Origin: CANHEE01 sp043777755
GTDB lineage: Bacteria > Bacteroidota > Bacteroidia > Chitinophagales > Saprospiraceae
DNA: 38,047 bases
Assembly: GCA_043777755.1 (NCBI GenBank)
Contig: JAYWHK010000004.1
Span: 1-38,047 of the forward strand
Reading direction: 5' to 3'
Position 1 is the stretch's first letter; each line of letters opens with the position of its first letter. Below, one piece after another: positions 1 through 5,472 of the stretch. The notes beneath the pieces are model-generated. The model made no database searches and had not been told where the DNA came from. It saw only the letters and a list, made by a program, of their open reading frames with translations. The translations under genes and the position numbers were made by a program.

Positions 1-165
1 TTTTACAGTATTTTGAAGATTTATAAAATATTTAAAATATTGAAAATCAATTATTTATAAAATATAGATTCAGATTCCCTTAGCTTAATGACATTGACCC
101 ATAGCGTGGAACATTTATGAAGTAGATTTTGCTTGACCTTTTTAGATAATTGAAAAATCAAATTC

Positions 166-196
166 TATTGCTCTATCCAACTGAGCTACTGCCCCC
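166..196 (-). pseudogene. tRNA 5' half (Arg-like), truncated in the anticodon arm
   Basis: Read leftward from 196, the sequence begins with a 7-base acceptor strand GGGGGCA, then a normal D-arm (AGCTCAGTTGGATAGAGC) and the first bases of an anticodon stem. After that it degenerates into AT-rich sequence with no matching stem, no T-arm and no acceptor 3' strand. The retained half resembles bacterial tRNA-Arg 5' halves, but the anticodon is lost, so the identity is a guess. It cannot make a functional tRNA. It has the same strand as the array at 1239-1793 and may be its outer relic. Confidence 0.6.
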
Positions 197-299
197 AAAT
201 TTTAGTTTTTCATAGTTGTTTTTCTTTATGATACAAAGTTCAGAAGATGCTACGCAATGTATTTGCGTAGTTTATTTTTTTTTTGAAAAATTAAAAAAA

Positions 300-466
300 A
301 CTTACTATTTACCACTTTTGTAATTTTTTTACCACGGAGAAACAGAGAACACAGAGTTTAAAAAAAAATTAGCCAAAGGCTAATTTTTTTTCCCTCCGTG
401 ACCTCCGTTTCTCCGTGGTAGAGAATAAAAAAGTTTCGCCTTTTTTCAATGTTAAAATAGTCGCAA
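300..466 (-). repeat. MITE-like element, copy A (inverted orientation)
   Basis: The core at 331-419 is a long imperfect palindrome: ACCACGGAGAAAC on the left, its complement on the right, and an inner hairpin AATTAGCC-AAA-GGCTAATT. The two arms differ in a way that gives the element a direction: one carries a GTCACGGAGG-type block, the other a CTCTGTGTTC-type block. By these marks this copy is reversed relative to the copies at 7466 and 10621. Its flanks also match theirs when reversed (for example CAAAAGTGGTAAATAGT), so the unit is about 160 bp rather than just the palindrome. No ORF lies inside. Confidence 0.75.
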
Positions 467-474
467 AAAAAACT

Positions 475-482
475 TACCTTTG
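475..482 (+). promoter_or_regulatory. Bacteroidota -7 element TACCTTTG
   Basis: TACCTTTG fits the Bacteroidota TAnnTTTG -7 consensus. It lies 15 bases before the ATG at 498, so the leader would be very short. A clear TTTG -33 box is not evident. Confidence 0.55.
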
Positions 483-497
483 TAAAAAATTAATCCA

Positions 498-1118
498 ATG
501 AACGCTAAATCTACTTTTCTTTTATTGTTGAGTTATTTTATCTTGCTTACCAATAGTACAGCCCAAAACGACAATTTACCTACGGGCAAAGAGCCTGGTA
601 AATGTTATGCTAAATGTAAAGTACCTAAATTAGATAGCGAAACAATCGTTTTTTCTGAATATACAGGCGTTAAAACCAATAAATCAACAGAAAAATATAC
701 TTTTGAGTATTTTCCAAATCAAATTATTTTTATAAAAAATAATACAAAAGACAATAGTGATTCATGGGAAAAACTGTATGTTTCACCTGATGAACCATTA
801 GAATATTGGGTTGTTGCTGATACTTCGCTTGAAAAAAACTACAAAAAAACTACCTTGAAATTTGTAGATTTTGAAGAACATACCCTTGCCAAAGAGGAAT
901 GGCGTGAAGTACTTTGTGATAGTAAAGTAACCACTACTATTGTTCAAAAACTTCATGAAAAACTTAGCAATTTAGGTTTGGAATGTGGTTCTTTAGCAAA
1001 TACCATAACTCCTAAATTAAAAATAGCACTAAATCAGTATCAAATAACCAATCAATTACCCGTCGGGCAATTGAACATCGAAACCTTAAAAAAATTGGAT
1101 ATTAAGATTGATCCTTAA
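498..1118 (+). CDS. Secreted protein with C-terminal peptidoglycan-binding-like domain
   Basis: This 206-residue protein starts with a signal peptide (about residues 1-23, ending NSTAQ). An N-terminal block contains GKCYAKC, a Cys pair I associate with Bacteroidota envelope proteins. The last 60 or so residues have the pattern of a PG_binding_1 fold: a helical stretch (VQKLHEKLSNLGLECG), a central ALNQYQ, and LPVGQLNIETLKKLDI. It is therefore probably exported and bound to, or associated with, the cell wall. The ATG sits just after a TACCTTTG element. It stands alone on the + strand between two truncated tRNA halves on the other strand. No enzymatic residues are recognised, so the exact role is unknown. 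Confidence 0.75.
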   Translation: MNAKSTFLLLLSYFILLTNSTAQNDNLPTGKEPGKCYAKCKVPKLDSETIVFSEYTGVKTNKSTEKYTFEYFPNQIIFIKNNTKDNSDSWEKLYVSPDEPLEYWVVADTSLEKNYKKTTLKFVDFEEHTLAKEEWREVLCDSKVTTTIVQKLHEKLSNLGLECGSLANTITPKLKIALNQYQITNQLPVGQLNIETLKKLDIKIDP

Positions 1119-1139
1119 TTTCATTATATTTTGAATGAT

Positions 1140-1183
1140 TTTTGATTTTCAGTCCAACGCTCTACCAACTGAGCTATACGTCC
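1140..1183 (-). pseudogene. tRNA 5' half (Phe-like, anticodon GAA), truncated after the anticodon loop
   Basis: Leftward from 1183 the sequence shows acceptor strand GGACGTA, D-arm AGCTCAGTTGGTAGAGC, anticodon stem TTGGA and loop CTGAAAA (anticodon GAA, Phe). Only two bases of the 3' anticodon stem follow before the sequence turns into unrelated AT-rich DNA. The T-arm and acceptor 3' strand are missing, so it is a relic. The break falls in nearly the same tRNA position as in the half at 166-196. Confidence 0.65.
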
Positions 1184-1238
1184 TTAAATTGGGAGGAAAT
1201 CCTAAAATTCCCTCCGAGTGTTCATTGACAAAAAAAAG

Positions 1239-1332
1239 CGGAGATGACGAGGCTCGAACTCGCAACCTTCGGATAGACAATCCGCTGCGCTACCAGTACG
1301 CTACCAGTACGCTACCAGTACGCTACATCTCC
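1239..1332 (-). tRNA. tRNA-Asp-like (anticodon GUC) with tripled D-arm unit, possibly a pseudogene
   Basis: The acceptor strands GGAGATG (1326-1332) and CATCTCC (1240-1246) pair perfectly and the discriminator is G. The T-arm has the usual TTCGAGC loop. The anticodon stem is CGGA/TCCG with loop TTGTCTA, giving anticodon GUC (Asp), but base 37 would be U where a purine is normal. The D-arm segment GCGTACTGGTA is present three times in a row (+ strand units 1289-1299, 1300-1310, 1311-1321). One copy gives a normal 72-base tRNA with a D-stem; three copies make it 94 bases. CCA is not encoded. Either it folds with an extended D-arm or it is dead. Confidence 0.65.
1289..1321. repeat. Three tandem 11-bp units inside a tRNA gene
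   Basis: The unit gctaccagtac is repeated exactly three times, followed by a partial gcta. The unit corresponds to the D-stem 5' strand plus D-loop of the Asp-like tRNA. Confidence 0.95.
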
Positions 1333-1383
1333 AAAGTCAATGAGGTTAAGATTGGGTTCATTGACAAAAGTTGAAAAACTTTG

Positions 1384-1457
1384 TAGTCCTTGTCAGATTC
1401 GAACTAACACTAACTTGTTTCTAAGACAAGTACCTCTGCCGATTGGGTTAAAGGACT
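1384..1457 (-). tRNA. tRNA-like gene, anticodon UAG (Leu by codon), short variable arm
   Basis: The acceptor strands AGTCCTT and AAGGACT pair fully, with discriminator A. The anticodon stem CTTGT/ACAAG is perfect around loop CTTAGAA, so the anticodon reads UAG, which decodes CUA/CUG Leu. The T-arm GTTAG-TTCGAAT-CTGAC is sound. The D-arm is weak: only about three pairs (ACC/GGT). Bacterial tRNA-Leu normally has a long type II variable arm; here it is five bases. The anticodon and the body therefore disagree, and the amino acid carried cannot be assigned from sequence alone. Confidence 0.65.
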
Positions 1458-1484
1458 TTTGAAATTTTATTTTTGACTTTTTTG

Positions 1485-1557
1485 GGTGACTGACGGGAAT
1501 CGAACCCGCATAAACAAGAACCACAAACTTGTCGGCGAACCAGTGCGCCACAGTCAC
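1485..1557 (-). tRNA. tRNA-His-like (anticodon GUG)
   Basis: The acceptor GTGACTG/CAGTCAC pairs fully. The discriminator is C, the base characteristic of tRNA-His. The anticodon region gives GUG (His), with one T-T mismatch at the top of the stem or a 9-base loop. The D-stem GGCG/CGCC pairs if one linker base between acceptor and D-arm is missing. The T-arm GCGGG-TTCGATT-CCCGT is good. The genomic base before G1 is T, so the usual extra 5' G of tRNA-His is not encoded. It looks like a divergent or decaying tRNA-His. Confidence 0.72.
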
Positions 1558-1559
1558 AG

Positions 1560-1632
1560 TTGGTCTGGTTGGAGTCGAACCAACGACCACTACCTTATCA
1601 GAGTAATACTCTAACCACTGAGCTACAGACCA
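1560..1632 (-). tRNA. tRNA-Ile (anticodon GAU)
   Basis: This is the most canonical member of the array. The acceptor TGGTCTG/CAGACCA is perfect, with discriminator A. The D-arm is GCTC-AGTGGTTA-GAGT. The anticodon stem TTACT/GGTAG (with wobble pairs) closes loop CTGATAA, anticodon GAU. The T-arm is GTTGG-TTCGACT-CCAAC. It is 73 bases long and CCA is not encoded. Its acceptor differs from the GGGCCTG typical of rRNA-operon tRNA-Ile, consistent with an extra, accessory tRNA. Confidence 0.85.
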
Positions 1633-1643
1633 ATTTTAAATTG

Positions 1644-1716
1644 TTGCAGGTGAAGGACTCGAACCTCCGACTTTCGGCTTATGAGGCCGCCACGCTAACC
1701 GCTGCGTCAACCTGCA
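1644..1716 (-). tRNA. tRNA with CAU anticodon (Met-type)
   Basis: The acceptor TGCAGGT/ACCTGCA is perfect, with discriminator A. The D-stem ACGC/GCGT is perfect. The anticodon stem CGGC/GCCG closes loop CTCATAA, anticodon CAU. The T-loop is TTCGAGT. CAU can mean elongator Met, initiator Met or lysidine-modified Ile. Position 1 pairs with 72 (T-A) and the anticodon stem lacks three consecutive G-C pairs in initiator form, so elongator or Ile2 is more likely than initiator, but this is not settled. Confidence 0.8.
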
Positions 1717-1722
1717 ATTTTG

Positions 1723-1793
1723 TCGTCTTGGTAGGACTCGAACCTACATTTCTGCTGCCAAAAAGTAACGTGCTACCATTGCACTACAAGACA
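1723..1793 (-). tRNA. tRNA-Gln-like (anticodon UUG)
   Basis: This is the first gene of the leftward array. The acceptor TGTCTTG/CAAGACG pairs with one T-G wobble, discriminator A. The D-stem GTGC/GCAC and T-stem GTAGG/CCTAC are perfect. The anticodon stem TTACT/AGCAG has one A-C mismatch. The loop TTTTGGC reads anticodon UUG (Gln), with G at position 37. If the loop register were shifted by one it would read UGG (Pro), but U33 favours UUG. Confidence 0.75.
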
Positions 1794-1853
1794 GTTTGTA
1801 CTACAAGACTTTATTTTTAATAGTTAAAAAAGTTGTTTCTATTTTATTGTAAA

Positions 1854-1870
1854 TATTTGACAATCAAATA
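1854..1870. promoter_or_regulatory. Perfect 7-bp palindrome upstream of the tRNA array
   Basis: TATTTGA-CAA-TCAAATA is a perfect inverted repeat 61 bases upstream of the first tRNA of the array (leftward direction). It could be an operator or processing hairpin; no regulator is identified. Confidence 0.4.
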
Positions 1871-1934
1871 CTTACGCTATTTTTTTAAAATTAAACACAC
1901 GTATTTTGGAAGCAAAACACGAATACGTAAAAAT

Positions 1935-2220
1935 TTTATTTTCAGCGCAACAAGCCTAAAATGCCAGAAAAAACAATAATTTTTGAAAAAATGGAAAAGT
2001 CCAACTGTTTTATCCGCCTGTTGCGTTCTGCAACCGACGGTACTTTTTACCAGTCAGTTATCAGAAAAGAAATATGGAAGAATTACTAAATCTATGATCT
2101 ATCGCTTTAAAATCAGCACAAATATTGCCATCAAAGCGCACCGTCTTACTCGTCCAAAGCCCTTCATGTCGGAGGCTCTCGGATTTGCTGCACAGCTGCA
2201 TTTGTGGAATAATATTTAGT
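1935..2220 (-). other. GC-richer, hairpin-rich segment between a strong promoter and the tRNA array (candidate ncRNA/leader or insertion-sequence remnant)
   Basis: This segment is clearly less AT-rich than the DNA on both sides. It contains several hairpins: GTTGC-GTTCT-GCAAC near 2020-2034, CGCTTT...AAAGCG spanning 2103-2138, and TGCACAGCTGCA-type complementarity near 2188-2200. Short open frames exist on both strands; the leftward ones (for example ending FGRVRRCALMAIFVLILKR) have a transposase-tail look, but I cannot assign a family. It lies directly downstream of the leftward promoter at 2289-2320, so it is probably transcribed leftward. Whether it is a structured RNA, a processed leader of the tRNA transcript or a relic of an insertion sequence is open. 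Confidence 0.4.
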
Positions 2221-2288
2221 GATTTCATTATTGAAAGTTGTAAAAAAATTTAGTAAAAAATGAATTTGATTTTGTCTGTTTGACGCTG

Positions 2289-2320
2289 CAAAGTTACGGG
2301 TACTTTTATCTATTTGTCAA
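2289..2320 (-). promoter_or_regulatory. Strong leftward promoter (TTG-N21-TAACTTTG)
   Basis: On the minus strand the region reads TTGACA-like at 2320-2315, then a 21-base spacer from TTG to TAACTTTG at 2296-2289, followed by CAGC. This matches the Bacteroidota consensus and resembles stable-RNA promoters of the phylum. Transcription would start near 2282 and run into the structured segment and the tRNA array. No rightward gene uses it. Confidence 0.6.
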
Positions 2321-2560
2321 TAGGTCGTCAAAAAATAATTTTTTTAAAAATAAATAAAATGTCATAAGTAATTGATAATCAATTTTTTATGATTAAAATA
2401 TTTTTTCAAAAAAAATGAATATTTTTTTTATTAAACTGAAATATGAGTATTTTTTCTAATTTTATGATTTTTATGGTCGAAATTATTTTTTAATTTTGAC
2501 TTGATTTTTCATCAAAAAATTGTCATATTAAGGTACTATTTTCGAGTAGGAAATATCTTT

Positions 2561-2592
2561 TTTGGAGTTGTGAAAAAACTAAATTACTTTTG
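2561..2592 (+). promoter_or_regulatory. Promoter TTTG-N20-TACTTTTG
   Basis: TTTG at 2561-2564 and TACTTTTG at 2585-2592 are separated by 20 bases, the Bacteroidota consensus spacing. It places the start of transcription just before the ATG at 2608 and argues against the earlier TTG at 2590 as a start codon. Confidence 0.65.
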
Positions 2593-2607
2593 TCAATTAA
2601 AAAAATA

Positions 2608-2838
2608 ATGGAGTCTGAAATTTTAAGAAAGGCTTCAAAAAAACACCATAAAAAAATGACACTGCAAACACAACAAAAAATCGCAGGTGCTGCGATGACT
2701 TTAGGTTTTCTCATTTTAGGTTTGGCTTATACGCCTGACTTCGCTACTTATCCTGTCAATATGATTTGTTACATTTTGGGCATCGGGCTGATGTTTGGCG
2801 GTATTGTCTATTTGATAAAAGCTGGGAGAAATAGGTAA
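2608..2838 (+). CDS. Small two-helix membrane protein
   Basis: This 76-residue protein starts MESEILRKASKKHHKK, a basic cytoplasmic tail, followed by two hydrophobic segments (about residues 24-40, IAGAAMTLGFLILGLAY, and about 48-68, VNMICYILGIGLMFGGIVYLI) and a short basic end. I recognise no family. The ATG at 2608 was chosen because a well-spaced promoter ends at 2592; the TTG start at 2590 would lie within the -7 element. Its 3' end (ATAAAAGCTGGGAGAA at 2815-2830) recurs with one change at 3085-3100, at the junction of a duplicated gene fragment. Confidence 0.6.
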   Translation: MESEILRKASKKHHKKMTLQTQQKIAGAAMTLGFLILGLAYTPDFATYPVNMICYILGIGLMFGGIVYLIKAGRNR

Positions 2839-2892
2839 GGGAAGTTTTAAATAATCCGAATACACAATGTTTTTTCTGAACAAACAATATCA

Positions 2893-2970
2893 CGTAGAGA
2901 AAAGGCACGCCTTTTCTCGCACTACGCAAAGTCATACGTAACACGAGAAAAGGCGTGCCTTTTCTCTACG
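2893..2970. repeat. 27-bp perfect inverted repeat whose arms are themselves palindromes
   Basis: The arms 2893-2919 and 2944-2970 are exact reverse complements. Within each arm, GAGAAAAGGC-AC-GCCTTTTCTC is a palindrome with a 2-base centre. The DNA can form one long stem or two separate hairpins (cruciform-like). It sits between the small membrane protein and the duplicated gene fragment. Its lack of a T-run argues against a simple terminator; it may be a mobile palindromic repeat. Confidence 0.85.
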
Positions 2971-2973
2971 TAT

Positions 2974-3093
2974 CAATCCAAACACACCATGTTTTATTTT
3001 AGAAAACTATTTTCATTTTTACTTTTCACACCTTTTTTACAAGCACAAAAACCATCATATATTTTTTTTAATGTAAAAAATAAAATAAAAGTT
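2974..3093 (+). repeat. Left copy of a ~120-bp duplication (right copy 3913-4034)
   Basis: The two copies begin at ATCAATCCAAACACACC and diverge just after ATAAAAGTTGG. They differ at only a handful of positions and lie 939 bp apart. They cover the upstream bases, the signal peptide and the first mature residues of the gene at 3930. Confidence 0.9.
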
Positions 3094-3117
3094 GGGAGAA
3101 GGGAATGTTTAAAATAA
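2989..3117 (+). pseudogene. Truncated duplicate of the 5' end of the gene at 3930
   Basis: This 42-codon frame starts MFYFRKLFSFLLFTPFLQAQ, nearly identical to the signal peptide of the protein at 3930-4940. It follows that protein to KNKIKVG and then runs into unrelated residues (RRECLK) and a stop. It would give only a signal peptide with a short tail, so it is most likely a relic of duplication or of replacement of a former gene copy. Confidence 0.7.
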
Positions 3118-3134
3118 GGCAAAAGGGAATTATA

Positions 3135-3166
3135 TTTGTAATTTTGGTGATTAATAAGTACCTTTG
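3135..3166 (+). promoter_or_regulatory. Promoter TTTG-N20-TACCTTTG
   Basis: TTTG at 3135-3138 and TACCTTTG at 3159-3166 are 20 bases apart. Transcription would begin around 3173, which fits initiation at the ATG at 3234 and makes the far-upstream TTG start (3164) of the kinase frame unlikely. Confidence 0.65.
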
Positions 3167-3856
3167 CGGATATCTTTGCTTACAAAGGTGGAAATTTTAT
3201 TAAAATTATTTGTGAATATCAAAACTGTAAAAAATGAATTACAAAATATCCTTTCAGGAAAGAGCGAAGTTAGCAATGGAACACTTATCCAAGCAATTGC
3301 CTTATACTTACGAACAAGCGTTGGAACAAGTACAACAGCTCAAGGAAATGAGTCAGACAAAAGAGAAGAAACAAAGAAATTAATTGAATATATCAATAAT
3401 TACCATATTTGGAATTGTGATATTAATTTTAAGTTGTTTATTTCTGCTGGTGCGGAACAGCGTGTTTTCATTAAAGATAGCTATAAAGTATTAAAGCTAA
3501 ATGATGCTATTTATTATGCTTCTTGGCTGGATTATTTTAATAATTTGTTGCTCAATAACTATTTTTTTCCAGATACAGCTTATAATTTAGTTGGGTTTTA
3601 CAGGTCTGATGATGATATATTATATGCGTTAGTGGAGCAAAATTATATACAAGCCACCCAAGCTACCGATTTGAACCAAGTAAAAGAATTTATGCAAGCC
3701 AATGGTTTCTCTAACACTAAAAATAATGATTATTTCCACTCAGAATTGGGCATTATTTTAGAAGATCTGCATGATGAAAATGTATTAACAGCTAATGAAA
3801 TATTATACTTTATTGATACTGTATTTTATATCAAGCCTAAATTTTTTTTGGATTAA
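3164..3856 (+). CDS. Polyvalent-protein-type kinase-like domain protein
   Basis: Residues from about 62 onward (REETKKLIEYIN...) match the kinase domain found in phage and conjugative-element polyvalent proteins (Kinase-PolyVal). The recognisable blocks are SAGAEQRVFI, a VLKLND segment in the position of the ATP-binding strand, NNYFFPDTAYNLVGF, VEQNYI, GIILEDLHDENVL as the catalytic loop and LYFIDTVFYI as the metal-binding Asp segment. The first 60 residues look like out-of-frame translation. The frame has no ATG near the domain start, and a separate small ORF (3234-3383) occupies that region, so the true start is unresolved: an alternative codon, coupling, or a frameshift. The gene sits inside a 939-bp segment bounded by a duplicated gene start. 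Confidence 0.65.
   Translation: MRISLLTKVEILLKLFVNIKTVKNELQNILSGKSEVSNGTLIQAIALYLRTSVGTSTTAQGNESDKREETKKLIEYINNYHIWNCDINFKLFISAGAEQRVFIKDSYKVLKLNDAIYYASWLDYFNNLLLNNYFFPDTAYNLVGFYRSDDDILYALVEQNYIQATQATDLNQVKEFMQANGFSNTKNNDYFHSELGIILEDLHDENVLTANEILYFIDTVFYIKPKFFLD
3234..3383 (+). CDS. Small helical protein overlapping the kinase frame
   Basis: This 49-residue frame, MNYKISFQERAKLAMEHL... to ...EKKQRN, starts with the first ATG after the promoter at 3135-3166. Its composition (regular charged helix, YTYEQALEQVQQLKEM) looks like real protein, whereas the same stretch in the kinase frame does not. Its stop (3381-3383) lies inside the start of the recognisable kinase-like region in the next frame. 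It may be the upstream partner in a translationally coupled pair, or the original N-terminus now separated by a frameshift. No family is recognised. Confidence 0.5.
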   Translation: MNYKISFQERAKLAMEHLSKQLPYTYEQALEQVQQLKEMSQTKEKKQRN

Positions 3857-3929
3857 ACCGCTGGCTTAGTATTTTCTTTGAAGTAATTTCCTATTCCTGA
3901 AAAGAACAAGAAATCAATCCAAACACACC

Positions 3930-4940
3930 ATGTTTTATTTTAGAAAACTATTTTTATTTTTACTTTTCACACCCTTTTTACAAGCACAAAAACCGTCGTA
4001 TATTTTTTTAAATATAAAAAATAAAATAAAAGTTGGTAATGATTTGACGGGAAGCGAGCAATACAGAGTTAAGTGTTTTATTGACAAAAATGGAAGTTTG
4101 ACGGAGCTTAGGCAAAGGGACACTATTTTTTGTAAATCAAAAATAAAAGGCAAATCGTTGTTGTGTGAATTGCGACAAGAGATTTCAGTGAACACGGAAC
4201 TCGTTGATAATCAATTAATTGGACGTTTTGAAAATGAGTCTATTGGCTTTGTTTATACACCAGCGATGAAAGTTAATCAATGGAAAATGATTCCTTTACA
4301 TACTTTTAAGGAAGAATTATTGATTGATTTTAAGAATGGTGCAACGCAAAAATTCACTACTCTATATGACAGCATTGCGTATTCGCAACAATTGACGCTC
4401 GAAATTCTAACTTGTGTCAGCGAAAAAATTAACGAAAAAAATCAAGGTTTGGTAACGGTTTATTATCGTGCAGCTCGAGAACATTTGAATAAAAAAATGC
4501 CTTCGGCTTCGTCGGGTGGCAAAGCTTTGGATTGGGGTCATGCGTTCATTGGCGTTAAGGATTTGAAAACGGGAAAATCTTATTTTCTTGATGGTTGGCC
4601 TGACTCAAAATTTGAAGAGGGCAGTCAGCATTTTGAATGGAACAAGTCGGTGGATTCGATTCGCACTGCTGATCATCATTCTATAACATTCAACACGGAT
4701 AGAAAAAGGCTGAATCTTGCAATGAGAATGATAGAAAACTACAAAACGGCTTGTATCAATTACGAAATGTTGGATTTTAATTGTGCTGATGCGACCACCG
4801 AAATCTTAGAAAAAATGGGTTATTATACCGCAAAAGAACATTCTGGAACAGTTTTTCCTAATGCTTTTGCCAATAATTTGATGGAAAAATTGAATAAAAT
4901 TGGTGTTTGTTATGAATACGATGGGAAACGAATAAGATGA
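3930..4940 (+). CDS. Secreted protein with possible permuted papain-like (NlpC/P60-like) fold
   Basis: This 336-residue protein has a clear signal peptide (residues 1-20, ending LQAQ). The N-terminal 150 residues are not recognised. The second half has a His in DWGHAFIGVKD and a Cys in DFNCADATTEILEKMG about 80 residues later. The order His then Cys, with a GHAFIG strand and a Cys at a helix start, is the arrangement of circularly permuted papain-like peptidases and amidases. Assignment to that fold is inference. It may act on peptidoglycan or a surface peptide in the periplasm or outside. Its first 120 bp, including upstream bases, are duplicated at 2974-3093. A CAP-domain secreted protein follows 49 bp downstream. 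Confidence 0.6.
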   Translation: MFYFRKLFLFLLFTPFLQAQKPSYIFLNIKNKIKVGNDLTGSEQYRVKCFIDKNGSLTELRQRDTIFCKSKIKGKSLLCELRQEISVNTELVDNQLIGRFENESIGFVYTPAMKVNQWKMIPLHTFKEELLIDFKNGATQKFTTLYDSIAYSQQLTLEILTCVSEKINEKNQGLVTVYYRAAREHLNKKMPSASSGGKALDWGHAFIGVKDLKTGKSYFLDGWPDSKFEEGSQHFEWNKSVDSIRTADHHSITFNTDRKRLNLAMRMIENYKTACINYEMLDFNCADATTEILEKMGYYTAKEHSGTVFPNAFANNLMEKLNKIGVCYEYDGKRIR

Positions 4941-4989
4941 GTTTTAAAATAAAAGTAGCGTAAAATCGTTTATTTATAAAACCATTGAT

Positions 4990-5472
4990 ATGATAAGAAT
5001 AACGCTTTTTTTTACTTTTATTAGTTTTTTTGCAAGTGATATACTTGCTCAAAATGAATTGTGGCAGGAAAAAATTCTGCTTGATGTGAACGCCCTTCGG
5101 GCAAAAGGCTGTAAATGTGGCAGCAAAACCTATCCGCCAGCTCCGCCTTTAACTTGGAACAACCGCTTAGAACTGGCAGCCAACCATCACGCTGCGGATA
5201 TGTACAAAAACAAGTATTTTAACCACATTGATTTAACTGGAAAAAGTGGTGCAGAACGCATTGATGCGGTCGGCTACAACTGGGCGGTCTATGGCGAAAA
5301 CATTGCGCAAGGGCAAACTTCTGGTAAAGAAGCCTTCATCGCTTGGCGAAAAAGTCCTACACATTGTGAAAACTTGATGAAAAAAGATTTTCGTGAAATG
5401 GGCGTTTCTGTCGTAGGCGATTATTGGGTGCAAGAGTTCGGAACGTTGCTGAAAAAGAAAACTGCAAAATAA
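4990..5472 (+). CDS. Secreted CAP-domain (SCP/PR-1-like) protein
   Basis: This 160-residue protein has a signal peptide to about residue 20 (DILAQ) and then a single CAP domain. Motifs seen: LLDVNALRAKGCKCG, LTWNNRLELAANHHAADM (first His), YFNHIDLTGKSGAERIDAVGY, GENIAQG (Glu), EAFIAWRKSPTHCENLM (second His), and REMGVSVVGDYWVQEFG. These are the usual cavity His/Glu residues of bacterial CAP proteins. Cys 42 and 44 (GCKCG) and the Cys in THCENL could form a disulfide. The biochemical role of the family in bacteria is not established. It ends just before a long inverted repeat and converges with the gene at 5565. Confidence 0.88.
   Translation: MIRITLFFTFISFFASDILAQNELWQEKILLDVNALRAKGCKCGSKTYPPAPPLTWNNRLELAANHHAADMYKNKYFNHIDLTGKSGAERIDAVGYNWAVYGENIAQGQTSGKEAFIAWRKSPTHCENLMKKDFREMGVSVVGDYWVQEFGTLLKKKTAK

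Noticed and set aside
331..419. Palindrome considered as a simple terminator
   Set aside because: It occurs in three places with conserved flanks and polarity and without consistent position after genes, so a mobile repeat fits better.
1135..1820. Several 65-86 codon ORFs across the tRNA cluster on both strands
   Set aside because: They translate tRNA genes (recurring SNPTRP/LEPTFL-type peptides) and are not protein genes.
1983..2219. 78-codon rightward ORF
   Set aside because: Starts at TTG with no promoter in that direction, and its composition is not protein-like. The segment is better explained as structured RNA or a transposase relic read on the other strand.
3348..3383. Programmed -1 frameshift from the small ORF into the kinase frame
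   Set aside because: No canonical slippery heptamer in the right frame or clear stimulatory structure is visible; kept only as one of several options.
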